A stretch of 64,000 bases of DNA from VGSG01 sp040756375 (GTDB lineage Bacteria; Desulfobacterota; Desulfomonilia; Desulfomonilales; Desulfomonilaceae). The stretch lies in NCBI GenBank assembly GCA_040756375.1, contig JBFLZC010000011.1, forward strand, positions 72,234-136,233. Reading direction: 5' to 3'. Below are positions 18,186-27,489 of the stretch, one piece after another. Position 1 is the first letter of the stretch; the number at the start of each line of letters is the position of its first letter. The notes under the pieces are model-generated. The model did not search any database, was not told the DNA's origin, and worked only from the letters and a program-made list of their open reading frames with translations. The position numbers and the translations under genes are program-made.

Positions 18186-20867
18186 TCAAATCTCTCGTCG
18201 TTCGACAGGATTATCAAGAACTTCTCTCACCTTTGCGGCCAGGTCGTCAACGGTGAAAGGTTTCTGCATAAAGTGCACGCCGTGATCCAGGACTCCGCGG
18301 TGCACTATGAAATTCTCAGTGTAGCCCGAGACGTAAAGGACCTTCATTTCAGGCCGGGTGAGTGACAAAAAGCTGCACAGCGATTTTCCATCCATCTTGG
18401 GAAGGACCACGTCCGTCACGAGCAGATGGATGGGGCCGGCGTGATTGGTACTCATGGCTACCGCTTCGTCCGGATCTGAAGCCGCCAAAATTGAGTAACC
18501 CAGCATGGTGAGAGCTTCTGAGACCAGATCGCGTACGATCGCTTCATCTTCGACCACCAGGATGGTTTCTGTCCCTGTCGATTGGACCTCAGGCCGCGGT
18601 CTTATCAACTGCTCCTCCGCTTCAGCCTCTTCCAAGGGGAGGTAGACCTTAAAGGTGGTCCCTCGACGCAGTTCGCTATACACAGCAATGTGGCCCCGAT
18701 GCTGCTTCACGATCCCATACACTGTGGACAGACCGAGCCCGGTGCCCACTCCTTTGTCTTTGGTAGTAAAGAATGGATCAAAAATGCGAATGCGCGTCTG
18801 TTCATCCATACCTATCCCGCTGTCACTCACGGCAAACATAACATATGGTCCTGGCTCCAGCTCCGGGACTTTGTCAGTATATTGCCGGTCAAGGACCACA
18901 TTCGCGGTCTCGATGGTCAGCTTTCCTCCTTTGGGCATCGCGTCTCGCGCATTAACGACCAGATTCATCAGGATCTGTTCTATCTGGCCGGCATCCGCTT
19001 TGACTAATCCCAGAGAGGGTGCTAAGACCGTGATTAGTTCGATATCCTCGCCGATCAGCCTTCTGAGCATTTGTTCCAGGTCGGTGATGACATCGTTGAA
19101 GTTGAGCACGCTGACGTTGAGCACTTGCTTGCGTCCGAATGCCAGAAGCTGCCGAGTCAATCCCGCAGCTCTTTCGGCGGCTCGACTGATTTGAGTTAGC
19201 TTTTCAATATAGGGGCTGTCGGTGGGCATTTGTCGCGTCAAGATGTCTGAATATCCCTGGACCGCAGTGAGCAGGTTGTTGAAGTCATGAGCCACACCGC
19301 CGGCGAGCGTGCCTATGGCTTCCATCTTTGTCGCGTGGGTGAGCTTTTCCGACAATTGCTTCTGTTCTGTGATGTCTCGAAAGATCCCGCGGAAGCCGAC
19401 GGGTATTCCCTCCTCGTCCCGTGTCAGGGCCACGGAAACCGAGATGTGGAGCTTTTTCCCGTCCTTTCGGATGACGTCGAACGAAAAACCCGGATTGGGT
19501 TGTCCGGTTCGGTAGACTTCATTGTACTGGGAGAACACCTCCTCAGCGCCCAGGACATCCACGAAGTCTCGATAATTTCGTCCTATTAGTTCCTCCCGGC
19601 TCGCTCCCACGATCTCGCAGAGAGAATCGTTGACCAGCGTCAGGTTCCCGGCCAGATCCACCTCATGGTAACCGTCGGCTATGGTTTCCAGAATTGTGCG
19701 ATATTTCTTCTCGGACTTGCGCAATTCCTCTTCTGACTTGTAACGGAGCGTGATGTCCTCGCACGCGATGATGTGTTCGCTGGTCGGAAGTTGTACGGTT
19801 CTGAAGTGTATGACCTTATCGGAGCCGTCCTTGCACCTGACGGTGTATGTCCTAGGCCAGCTCTCGCCAACAGGATACTTCTCCAGGTCCTCGAACCACG
19901 CTCTGATAACCTGTTTGCGGTACGCATCATCAGGACACGCCATTCTGAGCCACGTCCTACCATTGGGGACTTCCTCACGCTCGTACCCGAAAAACTCTGT
20001 GAACTTGGGATTGATGTACTGAATCGTACCGTCCTGTTGCATCATGACAATACCGAGGGGAGTATTGTCCGCCAGGCTCTGAAATCTCTGCTTTTCCAGC
20101 AGCCCCCCTTCTTCCGCGCGACGGCGCTCGGCCATCTCTTCTGTGAGTCGGTTGTTGGCAGCCAGGAGTTCGGCTGTTCGCTGCTGAACTCGCAGCTCCA
20201 GTTCGTCCCGCGCTGCCCTCAGCGAATCGATAAGTTCTGTCTGTCGCAGCCTCAGACTGATCGACTCCGTTATCAGGCGGTGTATGCCCCGTCCTAGCCT
20301 CATCAGGACAAGGACATACGTCGTGCCGATCAACCCCAACATCATGAGAACAGGAATACTCGAAACGACCAGTCGACCCAGCAGCGGCACGAGAATCAAG
20401 AGGATTGAGCTTACGTAGGCTTCCTTGACGGGTGCGTAACTTACGGCTGCCGCGGCAGCTGCCGCGGCCAGAAATACGGCGATTGCGCACTGATGCAAAA
20501 TGCTGTGTGGAGGCCAGAGCCATATAGCTGCAAGACCCCACAACAAACCCGAGCCGGCCGATCCAAACACGAACGCGCGTCCCCACCATTCTGCTTTCTC
20601 AGGCTGCGGTCGTTCTTTGACATACCTCGACACCAGGACATGGCGCCACGCCATCAAACTCAGAAAAGCGGCGAGCCACGTGAACGTCTTCCACGGCGGT
20701 ATGTGCGACCAAAGCACGGCCACCAGAATAATGGAGCCCGCCAGCGCCGCGTACATGCCCGTGCGCGCCTGCGCATAGAGCTGCTCGATCTGACCAGCCT
20801 TCACCGCGACCATGCGAGTGTCTCTGAGCCCCTCCAGCGAGGCCTCAGAATACTGCTCTTCAGTCAC
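18186..20867 (-). CDS. membrane hybrid sensor histidine kinase (PAS-PAS-HK-REC)
   Basis: An N-terminal membrane region of about six helices (residues 40-215) is followed by a coiled linker, two PAS domains (about 265-385 and 395-515) and a HisKA domain with the phospho-His in GGVAHDFNNLL. An HATPase domain (N-box LVVNARDAM, later GIGMDEQT and GTGLGLSTVYGIV) and a C-terminal receiver with its Asp in LLVTDVVLPKMDG complete it. All catalytic residues are present. I prefer the GTG at 20867, with AAGGAG 5 bases upstream, over ATG 20894. The gene stands alone; its target is unknown. Confidence 0.87.
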   Translation of the reverse strand: MTEEQYSEASLEGLRDTRMVAVKAGQIEQLYAQARTGMYAALAGSIILVAVLWSHIPPWKTFTWLAAFLSLMAWRHVLVSRYVKERPQPEKAEWWGRAFVFGSAGSGLLWGLAAIWLWPPHSILHQCAIAVFLAAAAAAAAVSYAPVKEAYVSSILLILVPLLGRLVVSSIPVLMMLGLIGTTYVLVLMRLGRGIHRLITESISLRLRQTELIDSLRAARDELELRVQQRTAELLAANNRLTEEMAERRRAEEGGLLEKQRFQSLADNTPLGIVMMQQDGTIQYINPKFTEFFGYEREEVPNGRTWLRMACPDDAYRKQVIRAWFEDLEKYPVGESWPRTYTVRCKDGSDKVIHFRTVQLPTSEHIIACEDITLRYKSEEELRKSEKKYRTILETIADGYHEVDLAGNLTLVNDSLCEIVGASREELIGRNYRDFVDVLGAEEVFSQYNEVYRTGQPNPGFSFDVIRKDGKKLHISVSVALTRDEEGIPVGFRGIFRDITEQKQLSEKLTHATKMEAIGTLAGGVAHDFNNLLTAVQGYSDILTRQMPTDSPYIEKLTQISRAAERAAGLTRQLLAFGRKQVLNVSVLNFNDVITDLEQMLRRLIGEDIELITVLAPSLGLVKADAGQIEQILMNLVVNARDAMPKGGKLTIETANVVLDRQYTDKVPELEPGPYVMFAVSDSGIGMDEQTRIRIFDPFFTTKDKGVGTGLGLSTVYGIVKQHRGHIAVYSELRRGTTFKVYLPLEEAEAEEQLIRPRPEVQSTGTETILVVEDEAIVRDLVSEALTMLGYSILAASDPDEAVAMSTNHAGPIHLLVTDVVLPKMDGKSLCSFLSLTRPEMKVLYVSGYTENFIVHRGVLDHGVHFMQKPFTVDDLAAKVREVLDNPVERREI

Positions 20868-20995
20868 TTGTTCTCCTTCATGCGGTCTCTCCAATGGATA
20901 CTCTGTCCGGGCGCGTGCGAGGGTGTTGATCAGAGCCGTCTCTCGTGTGAGGCAGGGATACTGATCCAGGAGATCTTATATCGCGCTATTTCCCG

Positions 20996-23374
20996 TCAGG
21001 ATTCTATCGCGTCCGGATAGATACGGAACACGTCGATATCTTTGTCAAAACCCTTGAGTCTGACCCGGTCTGGGCCTTCGCACTCCACTTCCAGCTGAAG
21101 AAGATTCCTCGTTCTCGCGGTCATGATAATCCCACCGGCCGGCGCTATGGCCTGGAGTCTCTCGGCAACCTGAACGGTTTGTCCCACCACGGTATATTCC
21201 ACTCGTCGGTGAGAGCCCAGATCGCCGACCACGACCGGGCCGGTGCCGATCCCGATGCGGATTTCGATTCCGCTCGCGAATTCCTTGATTCCGGAGCCGG
21301 CATATCGTTGATTCAGCTTGATCATTTCGCGCTGCATTTCCATAGCTGCAAGCACGGCCGACTCTGCGTGGTTCTCCAGGGCAATGGGTTCCCCAAAGAA
21401 AGCCTGAAGGCCATCTCCGAGGAATTTGTCGATGGTCCCTTCATGCTCAAAGACCGCTCGCGCCATAACTTCAAAAAAATCACTCAGGAAACCGTGCACG
21501 TATTCTACATCCACCGTTTCCGCCACAGTTGCGAAGCCTTCAATTTGAGCTACCACGACGGTCAGCTCCTTACGCTTCGCGGCGATGTCCAGTTCTTTGC
21601 CGCCCTCGAGCAGCTTGGTGACCAGTTTCGGGTTCAAGTATCGTTCCATGACCCGCGCTGCTCTGGCAGCTCTCAATTCGATAGAGACCGCGCGCACCAT
21701 TAGCGACATTGCAGCAGCTGGAAGGAAGATAATGAATGCTTCGGCTAAGGGGACTTCCCAGGCTTGAAACACAAAACAGGCTGCAACAGCTGCCAGCGCC
21801 AGCACACAGATGAGTACGGCTACGAGGGCTCCGATCCTCCACCGTACCTTTGCCGCTATCACTGAAAAGATTATCGTCAGCAGAACTGCACCGCCAAGAA
21901 TCCAAGGGGCGGCAGGGATCTGGACAATGAATGCTTCGTTGAGAACCGTGTTCAGCATATGAGAATGAATTCGGCTCAAGGGAGTCTCGACCGAGACCGG
22001 CGTCACGCCCACGTCCGTGTTGCCCGTGGCCGTAAAGCCCACGATGACGACCTTATTCGCGTACCGGGACTTCCGCGACGGATCGGGCTTCTCGGCGAGC
22101 AGGTCCACGACCGAATAGTGAGGAAAGCTTTCCCATGCCTCGCCCCAGCGTACCAGCATCATTCCCTTGGGATCCAACGGGATTCGCCGGCGCTGGAAAT
22201 CCGTGTCGAACACTATTTCTCCGGCATCCGTTACGCTGATTCGCTTCGGATCCAGTTTCCAGATCGCTTTGAGAACTGCCAAGCTCAGACAAGGCACGTA
22301 GCGTTCCTCGAGCTTCACCAGAATCGGTACTCTGCGATGGACCCCGTCTCGATCGGGACTGACCTTCACATGACCGACCTCTCGAGCATCAGCGATTACT
22401 CCAGGCAGTGGGACATACGAGTCTTTCAGCCGCACTACGCGCGGGAGCACAGTCGTTGCCGGGAGCTGCACTTTCCACGACTTATCGTACAGCGCGTCGG
22501 CACGGGTGGAATTCTGATCCAGTTTGAGCTCTTGGGCCGGATCATAGGACATGCCAAGCCCCGTAGCGGCGATCACGTTCCCGGCTTTCTTCATCGACTC
22601 GCATAGGGCCTGGTTTCCTTCGGGGCTTTTTCCCGGCGAACAGTAGAGAATGTCGAATGCTACAACCGATGCACCGAATTCCGCGAGCTTGTCTACAATC
22701 CTGGCGCTTAGGCCGCGATCCCACGGCCACGGGCCATATTTCATGATGGCTTCGTCATCCACATCCAGATGCACGATGGACCGATGGTATGCCGGAGGGG
22801 GAACTCGGCTCAACTTGAGATCGTAGATCTTCAGGTTGAGCGTTTCGGGGACCTCAGGATAGTAGTGAATCAGCGCCAGGGCCACCAGGCACCAAACCAC
22901 GCCCGTGGCGGCAGTGAAGAACCATCCGGTGGGTGTGCGGTGCACCACCTTTGGGCGCTCTTTCTGAGGGCGTATTTCCTCGGGTTCCCTTGGCGGCGGG
23001 AGCGGTGGAGGTTCCGGGGGTTCGTCCTCCTTTACAGCCTCAGGCTCACGTTCAGGCGAAGGTTTGGGCTGGGGAGTCACGACTGCGGGTGCTTCGACTT
23101 TGGCGCCTTGCAGGGCTTCAATGGACTCGGGCTGGAGGAGCTGCGTTGCATGTATCTCAGGAAGTTCCTTGGCTACGGGCGCTTCGGTATCGCGCTTGAG
23201 CGGCATACGGAAATCGATCTCCGGCTGCGACAGCGCGCCCATCTGCACAAGCTTCTTGAGCAGAGCTCTGAGTTGCGGCCGGGTGACCCCGTACTTGAGC
23301 ATCAGGCCTGCGTCATCCACACCCGCACGGATGTCGTGGACCAGTTGCTTTGCGCTTATTTGTCGCGTGGACAT
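20996..23374 (-). CDS. KYG-module + CHASE2 + degenerate class III cyclase protein
   Basis: Residues 5-50 form the short module DIRAG...LMLKYGV (see findings). A proline/glutamate-rich linker (about 85-150) and a membrane helix (about 160-178) lead into a CHASE2 sensor domain (about 180-480, starting YDLKLSR and HLDVDDEAI). Three membrane helices (about 485-575) and a class III adenylate cyclase domain (about 600-785) follow. In the cyclase the first metal-binding Asp is replaced by Gln610 (VVVAQIEGF), and the transition-state Asn by Gln (TVQVAERLQ). The second metal Asp and the Lys (DKFLGDG) remain. It is therefore possibly inactive or altered. GGGGG lies 7 bases before ATG 23374. Confidence 0.85.
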   Translation of the reverse strand: MSTRQISAKQLVHDIRAGVDDAGLMLKYGVTRPQLRALLKKLVQMGALSQPEIDFRMPLKRDTEAPVAKELPEIHATQLLQPESIEALQGAKVEAPAVVTPQPKPSPEREPEAVKEDEPPEPPPLPPPREPEEIRPQKERPKVVHRTPTGWFFTAATGVVWCLVALALIHYYPEVPETLNLKIYDLKLSRVPPPAYHRSIVHLDVDDEAIMKYGPWPWDRGLSARIVDKLAEFGASVVAFDILYCSPGKSPEGNQALCESMKKAGNVIAATGLGMSYDPAQELKLDQNSTRADALYDKSWKVQLPATTVLPRVVRLKDSYVPLPGVIADAREVGHVKVSPDRDGVHRRVPILVKLEERYVPCLSLAVLKAIWKLDPKRISVTDAGEIVFDTDFQRRRIPLDPKGMMLVRWGEAWESFPHYSVVDLLAEKPDPSRKSRYANKVVIVGFTATGNTDVGVTPVSVETPLSRIHSHMLNTVLNEAFIVQIPAAPWILGGAVLLTIIFSVIAAKVRWRIGALVAVLICVLALAAVAACFVFQAWEVPLAEAFIIFLPAAAMSLMVRAVSIELRAARAARVMERYLNPKLVTKLLEGGKELDIAAKRKELTVVVAQIEGFATVAETVDVEYVHGFLSDFFEVMARAVFEHEGTIDKFLGDGLQAFFGEPIALENHAESAVLAAMEMQREMIKLNQRYAGSGIKEFASGIEIRIGIGTGPVVVGDLGSHRRVEYTVVGQTVQVAERLQAIAPAGGIIMTARTRNLLQLEVECEGPDRVRLKGFDKDIDVFRIYPDAIES

Positions 23375-23737
23375 GTACGACCCCCGAAAATTGGGCCTCC
23401 GTGAGTATATCAGTTCCGGGACAGTTTGGAACTCGATTTCTTGGTTTTGTCACCGTTGAGCGTCTGAATTTGGCCCCAACTACAAGATCGAGATCCGACC
23501 GTTCCTAGCTGTAGCCTTGACGCGCTCTCTCCTCATGTGGCATAGGATTTTACCATAGAATAGGCACATCACCTTGCGAGATCGGTTTGGTGGTACTTGC
23601 GCGCCCGGAGAAATTGGAGGGGAACCCTCTCAGCATCTTCCGAAACTAGCTACAAGCCCTGACCGCGCACTCAGAAACAAGTGGAACCCCACCCTGCTCG
23701 CGTCTTTCCGCGGGCCGCGAGTGATGGAGAAATTGTG
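23375..23737. other. divergent intergenic region, no gene seen
   Basis: This 363-base gap lies between the CHASE2 protein (leftward) and the Ser/Thr kinase (rightward), so it should hold promoters for both. I see no clear palindrome or -10/-35 pair that I would defend. Confidence 0.4.
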
Positions 23738-25012
23738 ATGACGCGAGAGCAAGCTCTTCAAGCCTTGGGACTCGCTTCAGGCGCGCTCCCTTCCACAATA
23801 GAAGCCGCGTACAAGGAAAAACGAAAAAAAGTGATGGCGGACATTCGAGCTGCGGAAACACAGGACGTCAAGGTCCGGCTTCGCAGGGATTTGGACCTGT
23901 TGGAAGCTTTGCGACGGGCCGCGCTGCAAGTGGATGCACATCCGGAGGTTCCTTCAGACCGGACATTTACGGCGGAAGCGGCTTTCCGAGAAACTTCTCC
24001 CGTTGCTAGTGCATCTCGTCCGGTCCCGGGAACGCCCCCGGAGCAGAGCCCGGCCTATGCTGAAGAACCTTCCGCAGGCTGGGAACAAACAAGGCTGGAT
24101 AGTGACCGTCCTGCTTCGGCCCAACGACCTGCCACCAGGTCTCCAATAGATCGACTGGAGATAGGCCAGATACTTATGGATAGGTACGAGGTGCTCGACC
24201 TGCTCGGCGTCGGGGGCATGGGCGCGGTCTACAGAGCGTACGATCAAAACCTGGGTAAGCAAATTGCGATCAAGGTCTTGCTCCCGCACTTCTTGGACAA
24301 TTCAGTGGCTCGGGAACGATTCTTCCTGGAGGCGAAGATCTCGGTAGCCTTGAGCCATCCTAATATCGTGAATGTCTTTGATCTTCAGAGAGAGGGAACC
24401 TTCTATTTCCTCGCCATGGAACTCCTGGAAGGACATTCGCTCCGTGAAGAAATGAAAAAGCGAACGTTACAGAAGAACCGTTTCAGTATCCCGGAAATTA
24501 TGCAGGTCGCTAAATCGATTTGCGATGCCCTGTCGTACGCTCACCAGTATAGTGTGCATCGAGATGTAAAGCCCGAGAACGTGTGGCTGTGCAAAGACGG
24601 AACTATCAAGCTCATGGACTTCGGCATCGCTCGGATGCTTGATTCAGACCGCGTCACGATGACCATGGCAGGAACCGGCACCGCGTACTATATGGCGCCC
24701 GAGCAACTCAAGGGGGCCAAGGACTTGGACCACCGAGCCGATCAGTATTCCGTCGCGGTGATGCTGTACGAAATGCTCACGGGCGACGTCCCCGCGGGAC
24801 GCATGGAATCCGCCCGGAATCTCCGCAGCGATGCGCCCAAGAAGATGTCCGCGGCTCTGGACCAAGCCTTGTCGGTCAAGGCTTCCGAGCGATTTCCGTC
24901 TATGGATCAGTTCCTCCAGGCGTTCTCCTCGGGGGATCCTTCCTGGAAGAAACTGATCGACATCTGGATGCTCGCCGGATTCCTTCTCCATGCCGGTTGG
25001 CAAGGATTCTGA
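23738..25012 (+). CDS. Ser/Thr protein kinase with J-like N-terminus
   Basis: The kinase domain (about residues 145-400) is complete: glycine loop GVGGMGAVYRA, the Lys in IAIKVL, catalytic HRDVKPENV, DFGIAR and the substrate-loop motif GTAYYMAPEQ. The N-terminal 65 residues (ALGLASGALPSTIEAAYKEK...) look like a degenerate J-domain lacking the HPD tripeptide, followed by a disordered Pro/Ser/Ala-rich linker. There is no membrane helix or extracellular sensor beyond a hydrophobic C-terminal tail (WMLAGFLLHAGW). ATG 23738 has GGAG 10 bases upstream. It ends 10 bases before the convergent binding-protein gene. Confidence 0.88.
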   Translation: MTREQALQALGLASGALPSTIEAAYKEKRKKVMADIRAAETQDVKVRLRRDLDLLEALRRAALQVDAHPEVPSDRTFTAEAAFRETSPVASASRPVPGTPPEQSPAYAEEPSAGWEQTRLDSDRPASAQRPATRSPIDRLEIGQILMDRYEVLDLLGVGGMGAVYRAYDQNLGKQIAIKVLLPHFLDNSVARERFFLEAKISVALSHPNIVNVFDLQREGTFYFLAMELLEGHSLREEMKKRTLQKNRFSIPEIMQVAKSICDALSYAHQYSVHRDVKPENVWLCKDGTIKLMDFGIARMLDSDRVTMTMAGTGTAYYMAPEQLKGAKDLDHRADQYSVAVMLYEMLTGDVPAGRMESARNLRSDAPKKMSAALDQALSVKASERFPSMDQFLQAFSSGDPSWKKLIDIWMLAGFLLHAGWQGF

Positions 25013-25021
25013 ACTTACCCC

Positions 25022-25876
25022 TTATTTGGCTTTGCGCTGAGCGGCCAAGCCTTCGTTGGCACAAAACTCCACAAACGGCTTGATGCGGGCGTCAGCGCTC
25101 TTGTCGTCCCAATAAAACCAGAACGGCAGAACCAGCGGGTACGTCCTATCCGCGCATGTTTGCAGGGACGGCAAGACAGCCGGGGTCTTGTCATCCAGCT
25201 TTACCGCGATGGCCTTCACCTCGGGATTGAGCCTCAAGACCGGACAAATTCCGATGGGCAGGTCCGTCGCCGCGGAGCACACCTTAACAATGGCATGCCA
25301 CGTCTCAGCCATTACCACTCGCGAACCAAATGGCTCGTTATGAAGGGCCGCCTCCTGGAAGAAGACCGCGCCGCCGGATTCCGGCACTCTCCTACTGAGC
25401 GCGCGTATGGGCTCCGCGGGACCGCCAACGTCCTGCCAATTGGTAAACTGGCCGGTGTAGATTTTCTTGAGCTGCTCGACAGTCAGCTCACTTACAGGAT
25501 TGCGCGGGTGGGTGATTACAGCCAGGCCCGCATAGCCTATGAGCTTGGTATCCAGCTTGAGCCCCTTTTCTCCTGCCTTCTTCTGTTCGTCCGCCACGAT
25601 TACGCGGCTCGCCATGCTCACCTCTGCAATTCTTTCGAAGAGCGCTTCGAAACCTTTGCCTGCGCTGGAACCCTGCACCACGATTGATACGCCCGGGTTA
25701 GCCTTAGTGAACTCGTTAGCCCAGAGCTGCACCTGATCAGAGGCCATTGCCGCGCCCGATATCCTGAGCGCGGTCTTACTCGTTTCCTGAGCGTCTGACA
25801 CGGCCGTCAGCCCTACAAGCAGTAGAACCAACGCCACACAAAACATATGCTGTAAGTTACGCTGGATAGTCTTCAC
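25022..25876 (-). CDS. phosphate-type (PstS-like) binding protein, copy A
   Basis: This is an exported solute-binding protein of the PBP-like type II fold, 284 residues. The start is GTG 25876, preceded by GGAGGG; the frame continues upstream to 26059 but without homology to its twin. A signal peptide (HMFCVALVLLLVGLTAVSDA) is followed by QETSKTALRISGAAMASDQVQLW. Family features include SSAGKGF (ligand loop), YTGQFTNWQDVGG and RRVPESGG. It is about three-quarters identical by eye to copy B at 26198. No PstC, PstA or PstB gene is nearby. Confidence 0.85.
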   Translation of the reverse strand: MKTIQRNLQHMFCVALVLLLVGLTAVSDAQETSKTALRISGAAMASDQVQLWANEFTKANPGVSIVVQGSSAGKGFEALFERIAEVSMASRVIVADEQKKAGEKGLKLDTKLIGYAGLAVITHPRNPVSELTVEQLKKIYTGQFTNWQDVGGPAEPIRALSRRVPESGGAVFFQEAALHNEPFGSRVVMAETWHAIVKVCSAATDLPIGICPVLRLNPEVKAIAVKLDDKTPAVLPSLQTCADRTYPLVLPFWFYWDDKSADARIKPFVEFCANEGLAAQRKAK

Positions 25877-26012
25877 CTCTTTCCCTCCATGCCTTTGCCA
25901 GAAATAGTCTACCGCCGCGGTAAGCGCGGTAGACGCGTTCACAACTATTGGGTTGTTTAGCGCTAACCGTGCAATCACGAGAGGGAGGTGAATCTCTCCG
26001 GCGGGGTGACAT

Positions 26013-26095
26013 TGACCTGTGAACCAGGTCAGCGTTCCAGGGTAGGCTTTCCACTGCACTGACCTGAGCCTCGCGTAATGCGGAGCTCAGGTCAG
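26013..26095. repeat. paired GACCTG/CAGGTC inverted repeats between the twin genes
   Basis: Two hairpins lie close together: TGACCTG/CAGGTCA around 5 bases (26013-26031), and a perfect 11-base pair CTGACCTGAGC/GCTCAGGTCAG (26059-26069 and 26085-26095). They resemble the CACTGACCTGG family that flanks the toxin-antitoxin pair at 48393-49329. They fill much of the 321-base gap between the two binding-protein genes, so they could also separate or attenuate the two messages. Confidence 0.65.
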
Positions 26096-26197
26096 CAGCA
26101 TCCCCTCCGCGGTTCAGCTACCGTAGGAAGAGCCGGTAAACAGCTTTCACCAACCGTGAGATCATTGCCGGCGGCGCGCGCCTTGTTTCAGCTTCTC

Positions 26198-27049
26198 CTA
26201 CTTGGCCCGTCGTTGAGCGGCCAAGCCTTCGTTGGCACAGAATTCTATAAACGGCTTTATGCGAGCGTCAGTGTTGTTGCTGTCCCAGTAAAACCAGAAC
26301 GGCAGGACCAGCGGGTACGTCCTGTCGGCACAGGTTTGCAGAGTAGGCAGGACGCCCTGGGTCTTATCATCCAGTTTTAGAGAGATGGCCTTCACTTGCG
26401 GATTCAGTCTCAGGACCGGGCAGATTCCGATCGGCAGATCTGTCGCTACGGAGCATATCTTGATAATAGTGGTCCACGTGTCGACTATGACTGCCTTTGG
26501 ACCAAGAGGCTCGTTGTGAAGAGCCACTTCCTGGAAGAAGACCGCGCCACCGGATTCCGGGACTCTCCGAGTGAGGGCCCGTATAGGTTCCGCTGGGCCA
26601 CCCACGTCCTGCCAACTGTTAAACTCGCCGGTGTACATCTTTCTAATTTGATCTAAGGTGAGCTCGCTCACCGAGTTGCGTGTGTGCGTAATCACTGCCA
26701 ATCCTGAGTAGCCGATAAGTCTGTTCGCCAGTTTGATCCCCTTTTCTCGTGCTTTCTTTTGCTCCTCCGGCAGGATCACTCGGCTGAGCATACACACATC
26801 CGTGTCTCCGTCCAAAAGCTCTTGGAAACCTTTGCCTGCACTGTAACCCTGTACCAAGATTGATATGTTCGGGTTGGCCTTCGTGAACTCGTTTGCCCAG
26901 AGCTGCACCTGATCCGAGGACATTGCCGCGCCCTTGACTCTGAGCGCCATCTTGCCGGTTTCCTGAGCCTCTGATACGGATGCCAGCCCCACCAGCCCTA
27001 GAGTCAATATCATGCAACAAACTACCTGCACGTTACGTTTGATAGTCAT
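26198..27049 (-). CDS. phosphate-type (PstS-like) binding protein, copy B
   Basis: This 283-residue twin of copy A starts at ATG 27049 with a G-run (GGGGGG) about 11 bases upstream. The signal peptide is CCMILTLGLVGLASVSEA, then QETGKMALRVKGAAMSSDQVQLW. The same binding-site segments are present (YSAGKGFQEL, YTGEFNSWQDVGG, RRVPESGG). The high similarity and shared orientation show a tandem duplication. Differences cluster in the ligand loop (SSAGKGF against YSAGKGF), hinting at a change of ligand or only drift. Confidence 0.85.
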   Translation of the reverse strand: MTIKRNVQVVCCMILTLGLVGLASVSEAQETGKMALRVKGAAMSSDQVQLWANEFTKANPNISILVQGYSAGKGFQELLDGDTDVCMLSRVILPEEQKKAREKGIKLANRLIGYSGLAVITHTRNSVSELTLDQIRKMYTGEFNSWQDVGGPAEPIRALTRRVPESGGAVFFQEVALHNEPLGPKAVIVDTWTTIIKICSVATDLPIGICPVLRLNPQVKAISLKLDDKTQGVLPTLQTCADRTYPLVLPFWFYWDSNNTDARIKPFIEFCANEGLAAQRRAK

Positions 27050-27489
27050 CACGGTTGTCCCCCCGCAATTTTCCTTTGGTCTACCGAGACGATAGACGCT
27101 TTCACAGTTGCCTTGGTTTGTATATTCTCGCGCGGTCACATCCACATCTATGCCTCATTTGCACTCTGTGGCCGTGTTTCTGCTCTGCCGCCTCGTGGAG
27201 TGCAACTATTGTGCCGAGCTATATTGATAGGCTGAATTTGCCAATGTGGCGCTCTCAGCCCCGGATCTGCACTCATTCCGATATTTCTTCGCCTTCCTCA
27301 GAAGGCTACATGTCAGGTTTTTTTACAGAGTGTATAGAACGGAAGTAGGTAGGGTGGTGCCGTAGCTGGAGTGATTACCACATTTCTTGACTCATTCCGG
27401 CATGCAAGACAGGTTCGTCCCGAATGGCCAATCGGGCTCCACGAATTCGCGGGTGAATTCCACGAGACGAAGTTGTTTCCCATCCTTCT
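27050..27489. other. intergenic region, no gene seen
   Basis: This is a 440-base gap upstream of copy B and downstream of the histidine-kinase-type gene, locally AT-richer than its neighbours near 27220-27350. It should include the promoter of the twin binding-protein genes. No open frame here has a ribosome site or a recognisable product. Confidence 0.4.
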
